Shown in pieces: positions 48,412-57,216 of a DNA stretch of 64,000 bases (position 1 is the first letter of the stretch; each line of letters opens with the position of its first letter). The DNA is from Streptomyces antioxidans (GTDB lineage Bacteria > Actinomycetota > Actinomycetes > Streptomycetales > Streptomycetaceae), in contig NZ_LAKD02000029.1 of the NCBI RefSeq assembly GCF_000968685.2, forward strand, positions 1-64,000, written 5' to 3'. The position numbers were made by a program, and so were the translations under genes. The notes below the pieces were generated by a model. It did no database searches, was not told where the DNA came from, and worked only from the letters and a program-made list of their open reading frames with translations.

Positions 48412-48426
48412 TCTGCAAAATGCAGA
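48412..48426. promoter_or_regulatory. TCTGCA-AAA-TGCAGA palindrome in divergent promoter
   Basis: A 6-3-6 perfect inverted repeat between the ATP-binding gene and the XRE-DUF5753 gene, in the AT-richest part of the gap. It is a plausible operator for the XRE protein, controlling one or both directions. The binder is inferred from position only. Confidence 0.6.
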
Positions 48427-48502
48427 ATAGCTAGAGCACTCTGTTGCCCCCACCTCGTACATGGCACACTGATCCTGACAAGACCGTCCCAGGAGGTACG
48501 AC

Positions 48503-49360
48503 GTGGGTGAAGCGCGATCTGCCCCGACCGTCGGGCAGATGGTCCTCGGCATGCGGCTGAGGGACCTTCGCGAAAAAGCCGGCGTCAATTACGACCAGGC
48601 TGCCAGGGCGCTGCACGTCAACCAGACCACGGTGCGCAGGATGGAGAAGGCCGAAGTCGGCCTGAAACTCCCCTATGTGGAGAAGCTGCTGCAGACCTAC
48701 GGCGCCGAGCAGCAGGAGATCGACTCCTTCCTCTCACTCGCCGAGGAGGCCAACCGGCCCGGCTGGTGGCACCGGTTCCGCGATGTGCTGCCGGACTGGT
48801 TCAGCCTCTATGTGAGCCTCGAGGGCGCGGCCAGTCGGATCCGCGCCTATGAGCCGCACTTCATACCCGGACTGCTGCAGACCGAGGACTACGCCCGCGC
48901 GCTGCTCTCCATCGGCTTCCCGCACGGGTCCGACCGGGAGCTCGAGCGCCGCGTGGCGCTGCGGATGGAGCGCCAGGAGCTGCTCACCCGCCCGGACGCA
49001 CCGCATCTGTGGGTCGTGATGGACGAGACGGTGCTCCGTCTGTCCATCGGCGGTCCCGCGGTGATGCGCGCCCAGGTCGACCGTCTGATCGAGGCGGTGC
49101 AACGACCGAACATCACCCTTCAGGTGGTGCCGTTCTCCGCCGGCCCTCATCCGGGTATGGGCGGACCCTTCCAGCTCTTCCGGTTCCAGATCCCGGAACT
49201 GCCGGACATCGTCTATGCCGAGGGCCTGACCGGCGCCGGCTATCTCGACCAACGTTCCGATGTGGTCGCCTATCTGGAAGCCCTGGACCGCATGGGCACC
49301 CAGGCCACACCGGCGCGGCGGACGGAGAACTTTCTCCGTGGGATTCGCAAGGAGCTCTGA
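48503..49360 (+). CDS. XRE-family regulator with DUF5753 (Scr1/WhiJ-like)
   Basis: A 285-residue protein with an N-terminal HTH (LRDLREKAGVNYDQAARALH, VNQTTVRRMEK) and a C-terminal DUF5753 ligand-type domain (YEPHFIPGLLQTEDYARALL, and later RRTENFLRGI). GTG 48503 follows AGGAGG by six bases. Together with the DUF397 gene two bases downstream, it forms the common Streptomyces antitoxin/toxin-like or developmental regulator pair, of which WhiJ/BldB and Scr1/Scr2 are known examples. Confidence 0.95.
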   Translation: MGEARSAPTVGQMVLGMRLRDLREKAGVNYDQAARALHVNQTTVRRMEKAEVGLKLPYVEKLLQTYGAEQQEIDSFLSLAEEANRPGWWHRFRDVLPDWFSLYVSLEGAASRIRAYEPHFIPGLLQTEDYARALLSIGFPHGSDRELERRVALRMERQELLTRPDAPHLWVVMDETVLRLSIGGPAVMRAQVDRLIEAVQRPNITLQVVPFSAGPHPGMGGPFQLFRFQIPELPDIVYAEGLTGAGYLDQRSDVVAYLEALDRMGTQATPARRTENFLRGIRKEL

Positions 49361-49362
49361 CT

Positions 49363-49659
49363 GTGGATCAGGAACATGTGTACAACGGCATGCCCGCCAA
49401 ACATCTGGGAACCGAAGGCTGGGCCAAGCCCTGGAGCGGACCCAACGGGGGCGCGTGCCTGGAGGTCATGCGGCTGAACGACGGGCGGGTGGCCCTGCGT
49501 CAGTCGACCGATCCGGAGGGCCCCGCCCTGATCTACACCCACCACGAAATCGAGAAGTTCATCCAGGGCGCCAAGGCCGGCGCCGCGGATTTCCTGCTCA
49601 CACGCCCAGAAAACCTGACCACCTCGGCGGGTTCCGCACCGGAACGGAGGGCCGCGTGA
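49363..49659 (+). CDS. DUF397 small regulatory protein
   Basis: A 98-residue protein whose core matches DUF397: WSGPNGGACLEVMRL, VALRQSTDPEGPAL and HHEIEKFIQGAKAGAADFL. In this family the pair with XRE-DUF5753 acts as cognate regulators. GTG 49363 uses the AAGGAG at the end of the XRE gene, two bases after its stop. Its own stop overlaps the next start as GTGA. Confidence 0.93.
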   Translation: MDQEHVYNGMPAKHLGTEGWAKPWSGPNGGACLEVMRLNDGRVALRQSTDPEGPALIYTHHEIEKFIQGAKAGAADFLLTRPENLTTSAGSAPERRAA

Positions 49660-50474
49660 CCGACAACGGGCTCGCCCCTGACCAGATCGACACCACCAAG
49701 CCGCACCCGGCTCGGATGTACGACTTCTACCTCAACGGCAAGGACCACTACGAGGTCGACGCGGAAGCCGCCGGGCGGGTATTGGAGGTCTATCCGACGG
49801 TCCGGCTCAACGCCACCGTCAACCGGGCCTTCATCCACCGCGCCACCCGCTGGCTGGCCCGGGAGGCCGGGGTCCGGCAGTTCCTGGACATCGGCACCGG
49901 CATACCCACCGAGCCCAACCTCCACCAGGTGGCCCAGTCGGTCACCCCGGACGCCCGGGTGGTCTACACCGACTACGACCCCATCGTGCTGGCCTATGCC
50001 CAGGCGCTGCTCGTCGGCACCCCCGAGGGCCGTACGGCCTATGTGCAGTCGGATGTGCGCGATCCCCAGCGGATCATGAACGCCCCCGAGCTGCATGAGA
50101 CGCTGGACCTGGACCAGCCGGTGGCGATCTCCGTGAACGCGCTCTTCCACTTCATTCCGGAGGAGGACAAGCCGTACGAGATCATCCGCGAGCTGATGGC
50201 GCCGCTGGTGCCGGGCAGCTATCTGATGCTGACCCACTCCACGCATGACTTCTCCGAGGAGACCTGGCGGAACGTCATCCGGGTCTACAAGGAGAGCGGG
50301 ATCTCCTTCACCACCCGCTCCCAGCGCGAGGTCGGGGCCTTCTTCGACGGTATGGAACTGATCGAGCCGGGTGTGTCGGAGCCCCACCACTGGAATCCGG
50401 AGCCGGGGGACCGGCCGGAGGACATCCGCAGCGCGGACATCAACATGTGGGCGGGAGTGGCCCGCAAGTCGTAA
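49656..50474 (+). CDS. SAM-dependent methyltransferase, DUF574 (SAV2177) family
   Basis: A 272-residue protein starting MTDNGLAPDQIDTTKPHPAR, with the family-specific RMYDFYLNGKDHYEVD, FIHRATRWLAREAGVRQFLD and IGTGIPT (the SAM site), and VYTDYDP. This lineage is numerous in Streptomyces, often beside XRE/DUF397 genes; substrates are unknown. GTG 49656 overlaps the DUF397 stop and has GGAGGG five bases upstream, giving a translationally coupled three-gene operon. Confidence 0.93.
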   Translation: MTDNGLAPDQIDTTKPHPARMYDFYLNGKDHYEVDAEAAGRVLEVYPTVRLNATVNRAFIHRATRWLAREAGVRQFLDIGTGIPTEPNLHQVAQSVTPDARVVYTDYDPIVLAYAQALLVGTPEGRTAYVQSDVRDPQRIMNAPELHETLDLDQPVAISVNALFHFIPEEDKPYEIIRELMAPLVPGSYLMLTHSTHDFSEETWRNVIRVYKESGISFTTRSQREVGAFFDGMELIEPGVSEPHHWNPEPGDRPEDIRSADINMWAGVARKS

Positions 50475-50720
50475 CGCCTGCGGCGGACATGCGGCTCCGC
50501 CGCGTGCTGGGCTCCGCCCCATCTCGGGGGCGGACGGCCCGGCCGTCCGCTGCGTCGGCGCCCCGCGCAGGTCTCCACGGCGGCGGCGGTCGACGCGTCG
50601 GGCCCCGGGGTCCAGGGGCGGAGCCCCTGGTATCGGGAAGGGGCGGGTAGGGGAAAGAACCCCCGGGCGCCCCCGTAGCCGCAGCGGCACCCATGGCAGC
50701 CGGGACCTCGTGGCGCGGTG
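50475..50720. repeat. Repeat-rich intergenic terminator region
   Basis: About 245 bases between convergent genes without a gene. It contains the hairpin AGGGGCGGAGCCCCT (50614-50628) and a 28-base segment (50629-50656) that is 26/28 identical, inverted, to 44355-44382. It probably terminates the methyltransferase operon and the histidine kinase gene from opposite sides. Confidence 0.8.
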
Positions 50721-52133
50721 TTACGGCGCATCCGTGGTGTCGGCGACCGTGAAGCCCAGTACCGCGCCTCCGCCCGGGCGCGGCCGGGCGAAGACGGTGC
50801 CGCCGTGGGCGAGGGCGACCTCGCGCACGATGGCCAGACCCAGCCCGGAGCCGGGCAGGCTGCGGGCGCCCGGCGCACGGTAGAAGCGGTCGAAGACCCG
50901 CTCGCGGTCCTCCTCGGCGATACCCGGGCCCCGGTCAAGGACCTCCACCCGGCGGCCCTTGACCACCACCTCGACGGGTTCGGTGCCGCCCTGGTCGAAC
51001 TTGGCGGCGTTCTCCACCAGATTGGAGACCGCGCGCTGCAGGGTGCCCGGGTGGCCCGTCAGCCGGGTGTCGCCCTCGGCCCGTACGGTGATCTCGCGGC
51101 CGGTCCGGCGCCGGGCGAGGGTCACGGCGGTGGTGGCGACCTCCGCCAGCGAGACCTCCGTACGGGGTTCGTCGTCCCGCTGCCCGGCCGCCAGGTCCAC
51201 CAGTTCGTTGACGAGATCGGTCAGCTCCCGGGTCTCCCCCGCCAGATCGGCCAGCAGGTCCTCGCGCGCGGGCCCCGGCAGCTCCTCGAAGCGGCGCAGC
51301 AGGGAGATGTTGGTGCGCAGCGAGGTGAGCGGGGTGCGCAGCTCGTGCCCGGCGTCCTGGACCAGCCGCCGCTGGTCGTCCTTGGAGCGCGCGAGCTGTC
51401 CGAGCATGCCGTCGAAGGCCCGCCCGAGGCGGCCCACCTCGTCGTCCCCGGCGACCGGCACCGCCACCTCCATCCGGCCGGTGGCGGCCACGCTCTCGGC
51501 GACCCGGGTCAGCCGGACCAGCCGCCGGGTGATCCGCCCGGCCAGCCACCAGCCGGCCAGCCCGGCGGCCAGGATGACGGCGACCACGAACAGCGCGGTG
51601 CGCTTCTGGAGCTCCCGCAGCAGATCCTCGGTGTCGCTGACCTGCTGGGCCACCTGGATCGCGCCGGTGCCGTCGCCCATGGCGACCGTGGCCATCCGGT
51701 ACTGCTCCCCGCCGATGCCGATCTCGCGCCGTACGACGGCGCCCGGGGTGCGGGAGGCGGCGGTCGTCCGGTCGTCCCCGGCCACCGGCAGCGGGGGCTT
51801 GCCCGCGTCCAAGACCGTGCCCCGGCCGTTGATCACCTGGACGTCCATCCGGCTGATCCGGCGCAGATCGTCCCGCAGGTCGTACGGGACGGGCACGGCG
51901 GACTCCGAGGGGTACTGCCGCAGGACCACCTTCTCGCTGCGGACCTCGCCGCGCAGATCGCTGATGACGTCGTCGAACGCCGTCTGCTGGTCCACCCGCA
52001 CCAGCCCCGCCGCCGCGTCATAGCTGAGCCCGCCGACCAGGAGGGTGACCACGGTGGCCGCCGCCGAGAACGAGAGCGCGAAGGTGGTCCGCAGACTGGG
52101 GCGGCCACGGCGGATCGGGAGGTTCCGCACCAT
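50721..52133 (-). CDS. Two-component sensor histidine kinase (HAMP type)
   Basis: A 470-residue kinase. There are two membrane helices (about 18-38 and 185-205) flanking an extracellular sensor of about 145 residues, then a HAMP region. The phospho-acceptor His is in DAGHELRTPLTSLR, the N box in NLVENAAKFD, and the G boxes in DRGPGIAEED and GSGLGLAIV. Its architecture is that of MprB/CseC-type envelope sensors. It follows the response regulator; TGATG (ATG 52133) overlaps its stop, although GTG 52136 or 52130 could also serve as start. The stimulus is unknown. Confidence 0.94.
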   Translation of the reverse strand: MVRNLPIRRGRPSLRTTFALSFSAAATVVTLLVGGLSYDAAAGLVRVDQQTAFDDVISDLRGEVRSEKVVLRQYPSESAVPVPYDLRDDLRRISRMDVQVINGRGTVLDAGKPPLPVAGDDRTTAASRTPGAVVRREIGIGGEQYRMATVAMGDGTGAIQVAQQVSDTEDLLRELQKRTALFVVAVILAAGLAGWWLAGRITRRLVRLTRVAESVAATGRMEVAVPVAGDDEVGRLGRAFDGMLGQLARSKDDQRRLVQDAGHELRTPLTSLRTNISLLRRFEELPGPAREDLLADLAGETRELTDLVNELVDLAAGQRDDEPRTEVSLAEVATTAVTLARRRTGREITVRAEGDTRLTGHPGTLQRAVSNLVENAAKFDQGGTEPVEVVVKGRRVEVLDRGPGIAEEDRERVFDRFYRAPGARSLPGSGLGLAIVREVALAHGGTVFARPRPGGGAVLGFTVADTTDAP

Positions 52134-52837
52134 CACTCCTCCCGCAGGGAGTATCCGACCCCGCGCACCGTGTGGATCAGCGGGGCGCGCCCCTCCGGAT
52201 CGACCTTGCGGCGCAGATAGCCGATGTAGACGGCGAGGTTCTTGGAGCCGGGGCCGAAGTCATAGCCCCAGATGCGGGCGTAGATGGTGGTGTGGTCCAG
52301 GACGATGCCCGCGTTGCGGGCCAGCAGCTCCAGCAGGTCGAATTCGGTGCGGGTCAGCTCCAGCTCCGTGCCGCCGCGCCAGACCCGCCGGGCCGAGGAG
52401 TCCAGGCGCAGATCGGCGACCTCCAGCACCCCGTCGATGGCGGTGTCCTCCGGCGCGGCCGGTTCGGCGGGGGCGGCGCGGCGCAGCAGCGCGCGCAGCC
52501 GGGCGAAGACCTCCTCGACCTCGAAGGGCTTGGCCACATAGTCGTCCGCGCCGGCGTCCAGGCCCTCGATCCGGTCGGCGGTCTCGACCCGCGCGGTGAG
52601 CATGAGGATGGGGGTGCGGTCCCCCTCGGCACGCAGCACCCGGCACACCTGGAGCCCGTCCACGCCCGGCATCATCACGTCCAGCACGATCACGTCCGGG
52701 CGCTCGCGGTGGATGGCCGCCAGCGCCTCGATCCCGTCGGGTACGGCGGTGACGCGGTACCCCTCCAGGGTCAGGGCGCGTTCCAGCGCCTGGCGGATGG
52801 CACGGTCGTCCTCGGCGAGCAGCACGGTGTTGGTCAC
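52133..52837 (-). CDS. OmpR-family response regulator
   Basis: A 234-residue regulator. The phospho-acceptor Asp53 lies in IVLDVMMPGVDG and Lys in DDYVAKPFE. The C-terminal winged helix contains LTRTEFDLLELLARNAG, VYIGYLRRKVD and the end VRGVGYSLR. The start is GTG 52837. It is cotranscribed with the kinase, whose start overlaps its stop. The neighbouring plus-strand glycosyltransferase is divergent, and the 176-base gap between them is the likely shared regulatory region. Confidence 0.95.
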   Translation of the reverse strand: MTNTVLLAEDDRAIRQALERALTLEGYRVTAVPDGIEALAAIHRERPDVIVLDVMMPGVDGLQVCRVLRAEGDRTPILMLTARVETADRIEGLDAGADDYVAKPFEVEEVFARLRALLRRAAPAEPAAPEDTAIDGVLEVADLRLDSSARRVWRGGTELELTRTEFDLLELLARNAGIVLDHTTIYARIWGYDFGPGSKNLAVYIGYLRRKVDPEGRAPLIHTVRGVGYSLREE

Positions 52838-53013
52838 CCCCCGAGTCTGCCAAGGTCACGGCGGCGCCCGCCGGGGGGCGGGGGTCCTGAGCGGTGCTTC
52901 TTACCCCGCTCTCACCTTCTTCACGCGGTGGGCTTACCGGACCTCGACAGGGTGTCGAAGAGCTTCCGGGGGAAACTCGCCCCGGGGACGCCCCCGGCCG
53001 GAGAAAACACCGC

Positions 53014-54276
53014 ATGAAGATCGCATTCCTGCTGCACAACGCCTACGGGATCGGCGGAACGATCCGGACGACCATGAACCTCGCGACGGCGCTCGCCGAC
53101 CGCCATGAGGTCGAGATCGTCTCGATGATGCGGCACCGCGAGACGCCGCGCTTCGCCCTCGACCCGAGAGTGCGGCTGGTCCCCCTGGTGGACACGCGTC
53201 CGGAGAGCGCGGACGCGAAGGACCCGCTGTTCTCCGAGGCCAGCCGGGACTTCCCGGCCGCCGAGAAGCGGATCAACCAGTACAGCCGGCTGATGGACAC
53301 GCGGGCCGCGGAGTATCTGCGCGGCTGCGACGCCGATGTGGTCGTCGGCACCCGGCCGGGGGTGAATGTCTACATCTCCCGCTTCGCCCCGCGCCGTGCC
53401 CTGCGCATCGCCCAGGAGCACCTGCGGTACGAGGCGCACGGCAAGAAGCTGCGGGCGGAACTGGCCCCGTTCTACCGGGCGCTGGACGCCGTGGTCACCA
53501 CGACGGAGGCGGACGCCGCGGTCTACCGCAGGAAGATGCCGATGCCGGGGGTGCGGACGCTGGCGATACCCAACAGCGTCCCCGAGCCCGATGTCGCCCC
53601 CTCCGAGGGCACCGAGCCGGTGATCGCGGCGGCCGGGCGGCTGGTCCGCGGCAAGCGCTTCGACCTGCTGATCGACGCCTTCGCGGAGATATCGGTGAAG
53701 TTCCCGGCCTGGCGGCTGCGGATCTACGGCGGGGGCGCGGAGAAGGAGCGGCTCAGGGAGCGGATCGAGCGGCTGGGACTGTCCGGGAACGCGCAGCTGA
53801 TGGGGTCCCGCTCCCCCATCGAGGCGGAGTTCGCCAAGGCGTCGCTGGTCGCGGTCGCCTCGGACGCCGAGTCGTTCGGGATGACGATCGTGGAGGCCAT
53901 GCGGTGCGGGGTGCCGGTGGTGAGCACCGACTGCCCGCTCGGGCCCGCCGAGATCATCAAGGACGGGGTCACCGGACGGCTCGTTCCCACCGGGGACAAG
54001 CACGCCCTGGCGAGGGCCCTGATGGAGCTGATGGGCGATGTCCCGGCCCGGCGGGCGATGGGCGTGGCCGCCCTGGAGCACTCCCGGATCTATGACCCCG
54101 AGCCGATCGCCCGGCGCTACGACCAGCTCTTCGAGGAGCTGCGGGCGAGCCGGTCCGCCCGCCTCTGGGAGCGCTACCGCACCGCCGCCCGCGCCCGCCT
54201 GCGGCGGCTGGCCCGCCGCTTCGGCCTCGCGCCCGCCCGCCGCACCCCGGCGACGGGCCACGAGGCGAGCGCGTGA
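53014..54276 (+). CDS. GT4-family glycosyltransferase
   Basis: A 420-residue retaining glycosyltransferase. MKIAFLLHNAYGIGGTIRTT is the acceptor-side glycine-rich start. AAGRLVRGKRFDLLIDAFA and the EX7E motif in ESFGMTIVEAMRCGVPVV lie in the donor domain. It resembles enzymes that transfer sugars to cell-wall or capsular polymers. There is no membrane segment. The C terminus is Arg-rich, suggesting membrane association. It is divergent from the two-component regulator gene, which could control it. The start is ATG 53014, with GGAG about 11 bases upstream. Confidence 0.92.
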   Translation: MKIAFLLHNAYGIGGTIRTTMNLATALADRHEVEIVSMMRHRETPRFALDPRVRLVPLVDTRPESADAKDPLFSEASRDFPAAEKRINQYSRLMDTRAAEYLRGCDADVVVGTRPGVNVYISRFAPRRALRIAQEHLRYEAHGKKLRAELAPFYRALDAVVTTTEADAAVYRRKMPMPGVRTLAIPNSVPEPDVAPSEGTEPVIAAAGRLVRGKRFDLLIDAFAEISVKFPAWRLRIYGGGAEKERLRERIERLGLSGNAQLMGSRSPIEAEFAKASLVAVASDAESFGMTIVEAMRCGVPVVSTDCPLGPAEIIKDGVTGRLVPTGDKHALARALMELMGDVPARRAMGVAALEHSRIYDPEPIARRYDQLFEELRASRSARLWERYRTAARARLRRLARRFGLAPARRTPATGHEASA

Positions 54277-54301
54277 GCCGCATACCGAGCGGGGCGCGGC
54301 G

Positions 54302-55780
54302 CTACCAGGACGTCGGGGCGTAGTCCTTCAGGAAGCAGCCGAACAGGTCCTCGCCGCGCTCGCCCCGGACGATCGGGTCGTAGACCCGCGCCGCGCCGTC
54401 CACCAGGTCGAGGGGGGCGTGGAAGCCCTCGGCGGCCAGCCGTGTCTTCTCCGGGTGCGGGCGCTCGTCGGTGATCCATCCGGTGTCGACGCTCGTCATC
54501 AGGATGGCGTCGGACTCGAACATCTCGCGTGCGCTGGTGCGGGTCAGCATGTTCAGCGCGGCCTTGGCCATATTGGTGTGCGGATGGCCCGCGCCCTTGT
54601 AGCCCCGGCCGAACTTGCCCTCCATCGCGGAGACGTTGACCACGTACTTGCGCCGGGCGGGCGAGGCGGCCATCGCCGGGCGCAACCGGCTCACCAGGAT
54701 GAACGGCGCCGTCTCATTGCACAGCTGGACCTCGAGCATCTCGATCGGGTCCACCTCGTGGACCCGCTGCACCCAGGTGTTGCTCGGGTCCAGGTCCGGC
54801 ACCAGACCGCCGGCGTCGATCGCGGTCCCGGCCTCGATCCGGGCCGGTGAGGCGGAGCCGCTGGTGAGGGCCAGCGCGGTGAGGTCCTGCGGGGTGAGGG
54901 CGCCGTCCCGGGGCGCGCGGGGCGCAGGGAGGGCCGCCTGGGCGCCGCTGCCGAAGGCGCCGAGTACCACGGTCTCGGGGAGCTCCCCGGTGGGGAGCGG
55001 CGCCGACTCGCCCGTTATCAGCTCCGCGTACGCCTGGGGGGTGCGGCGGACGGTCTGGGCGGCGTTGTTGATCAGTATGTCCAGCGGGCCCGCGGCACTC
55101 ACCGCGTCGGCCAGCGCGATCACCTGGGCGGGGTCGCGCAGATCGATGCCGACGACCTTGAGCCGGTGCAGCCACTCCCCGCTGTCCGGCATGGCCTTGA
55201 AGCGGCGGATGGCGTCGGCCGGGAAGCGGGTGGTGACGGTGGTGTGCGCGCCGTCGCGCAGCAGCCGCAGCGCGATATACATGCCGATCTTCGCCCGGCC
55301 GCCGGTGAGCAGGGCACGGCGCCCGGTGAGGTCGGTGCGGGCGTCGCGGCGGGCCCGGTTCTCGGCGGCGCAGCCGCGGCACAGCTGGTGGTAGAAGGCG
55401 TCGACCTCGACATACCGGGTCTTGCAGACGTAGCAGGAGCGCGGGCGCTCCAGGATGCCCGCGATCTCCGTGGTGACGGAGCTGGTGAGCGCGCGGCCCA
55501 GCGTCTCGTCGTCGATCCGGTCGGCGGCGCCGGTGGCGGTGGCCTCGGTCACCGCCCTGTCGTTCGCGGTCTTCGCGGCCCGCCGTTCCTGGCGCCTGCG
55601 CTGCTTCACACTGCGGTAGATCCCCGAGGTGGCCCGGCGGACCATGATCGCGTCGGGGTGGTCGACCGGCAGCCGGTCGAGTTCCGCGAGGACGCTCAGA
55701 CAGGTCGCCAGCCGCTCCGGGTCGATGCCCGGCTCCTCGGCCGGGGCGTGCTCGGCCCGGCCTTCGTCAGTCACCGTCAT
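54302..55780 (-). CDS. SDR with N-terminal zinc ribbon and atypical active site
   Basis: A 492-residue protein. Residues about 110-145 contain CYVCKTRYVEVDAFYHQLCR plus GC, a Cys4 zinc ribbon. A Rossmann SDR domain follows, with LLTGGRAKIGMYIALRLLR and INNAAQTVRR. Where classical SDRs have YxxxK the chain reads TNMAK: Lys is kept, but Tyr is replaced by Thr. A long insertion (about 290-350) sits between the cofactor and catalytic parts. A related domain order occurs in some eukaryotic and actinobacterial proteins. Dehydrogenase activity is doubtful or altered. I chose ATG 55780; a TTG at 55822 would add a basic 14-residue start. Confidence 0.88.
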   Translation of the reverse strand: MTVTDEGRAEHAPAEEPGIDPERLATCLSVLAELDRLPVDHPDAIMVRRATSGIYRSVKQRRRQERRAAKTANDRAVTEATATGAADRIDDETLGRALTSSVTTEIAGILERPRSCYVCKTRYVEVDAFYHQLCRGCAAENRARRDARTDLTGRRALLTGGRAKIGMYIALRLLRDGAHTTVTTRFPADAIRRFKAMPDSGEWLHRLKVVGIDLRDPAQVIALADAVSAAGPLDILINNAAQTVRRTPQAYAELITGESAPLPTGELPETVVLGAFGSGAQAALPAPRAPRDGALTPQDLTALALTSGSASPARIEAGTAIDAGGLVPDLDPSNTWVQRVHEVDPIEMLEVQLCNETAPFILVSRLRPAMAASPARRKYVVNVSAMEGKFGRGYKGAGHPHTNMAKAALNMLTRTSAREMFESDAILMTSVDTGWITDERPHPEKTRLAAEGFHAPLDLVDGAARVYDPIVRGERGEDLFGCFLKDYAPTSW

Positions 55781-55991
55781 CGCCGCTGCCGCTTTCTTGG
55801 TTCGTCTGTTCCCCCTGGACAACGGCGAAACTTTACGGAAGCGGGGGCGTATGCGCCAAACCGCGCCCGGCCCCGCCCTCCGGCTCCTGCCCTCCGCGGC
55901 GCACTGGCTCCTCCTGTCGCAACTGTTGACGCATTAGGAAACCTTCCTTACAGTTCCCCGCATCTGAACGGGGATCAGACAGGAGAACGCG

Positions 55992-57071
55992 ATGAAGAGG
56001 TACCGGAACACCGCCGCCCTGGCGGCCGCCACCGCACTCGCCGCCGGACTGCTGATCGGGACGGCCGGGACCGGAACCGCCGCCCCCGGCCGGGCCGATT
56101 CGGTTCCCTCGGACATCACGACCGTCTCGTCCGGCTGGACCATCCCCTGGGGGCTCAGCTGGCTGCCCGACGGCTCGGCGCTGATCACCGAGCGCGACTC
56201 GTTCAAGCTGTACGAGCTCACCCAGTCGGGCACCAGGACCGAGATCGGCACGGTGCCCAATGTGGTGACCACGGATGGTGAGGGCGGACTGCTGGGCATC
56301 GCGGTCTCCCCGGACTGGAACACCGACCACGCCATCTATCTGATGCACACCGCGTCCGACGGCAACCGGATCGCCCGGATGACCTACGACGGCTCCTCGC
56401 TCGGCGGCTACAAGGCGCTCGTCACCGGCATCAAGAAGAACACGTACCACAACGGCGGACGCCTCAAGTTCGGCCCGGACGGCTATCTCTACGCCACCAC
56501 CGGGGAGGCCCAGACGCCCGATCTCGCCCAGGACAAGAACTCCCTCAACGGGAAGATCCTCCGGATGACCACGGACGGCGAACCGGCCCCCGGCAATCCG
56601 TTCGGCACCCTCGTCTACTCCTACGGCCACCGCAATCCGCAGGGCATCACCTGGGACCCGCAGGGCCGGCTGTGGGAGGCCGAGTTCGGCAACAACCAGT
56701 ACGACGAGCTCAACCTGATCGAACCGGGCAAGAACTACGGCTGGCCGATCTGCGAGGGCGAGTGCTCCACCGCGGGGATGACCGGCCCCAAGCGCCAGTG
56801 GCCGACCGGCGACGCCTCGCCCAGCGGGGTCACCTACGCCGACGGCGCGATGTACTTGGCGGCACTGCGCGGTGAGCGGCTGTGGCGGATCCCGGTGGAC
56901 GGGACGAGCGCGGGCACCCCGGAGGCGTACTACACCAGCTCCTACGGGCGGCTGCGCACCGTGGAGACCGTGCCCGGCAAGAACACGCTGTGGCTGTCCA
57001 CGACGAACGCGGACAACAACGGCGGGGAGCCGGACGGGGCGGACAAGGTGTTCCAGGTCGAGTTGGAGTAG
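55992..57071 (+). CDS. Secreted PQQ-dependent aldose sugar dehydrogenase-like protein
   Basis: A 359-residue protein with a Sec-type signal peptide (MKRYRNTAALAAATALAAGL and AxA cleavage near residue 30) followed by a six-bladed beta-propeller. Typical sGDH/YliI segments are IPWGLSWLPDGS, NVVTTDGEGGLLGIAVSPDW, HNGGRLKFGPDGYLYATTGE and SYGHRNPQG. Relatives oxidise sugars outside the cell with PQQ and Ca2+. ATG 55992 has AGGAGA six bases upstream. It stands alone, divergent from the zinc-ribbon SDR gene, with a GCGCCC...GGGCGC hairpin after its stop. Confidence 0.93.
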   Translation: MKRYRNTAALAAATALAAGLLIGTAGTGTAAPGRADSVPSDITTVSSGWTIPWGLSWLPDGSALITERDSFKLYELTQSGTRTEIGTVPNVVTTDGEGGLLGIAVSPDWNTDHAIYLMHTASDGNRIARMTYDGSSLGGYKALVTGIKKNTYHNGGRLKFGPDGYLYATTGEAQTPDLAQDKNSLNGKILRMTTDGEPAPGNPFGTLVYSYGHRNPQGITWDPQGRLWEAEFGNNQYDELNLIEPGKNYGWPICEGECSTAGMTGPKRQWPTGDASPSGVTYADGAMYLAALRGERLWRIPVDGTSAGTPEAYYTSSYGRLRTVETVPGKNTLWLSTTNADNNGGEPDGADKVFQVELE

Positions 57072-57216
57072 CGCCCCCGCGGGCGCGGCCGGCCGTGTCA
57101 ACCTCCGAACGGCATAAGCCACCGTCACACCCCGTATGCGATCGGGACAACCCGTCACCAAAAGACCGCCCACAGGCAATAGTCTCGGCCTACAGGACAT
57201 GGCTGAGGAGGCGCCC

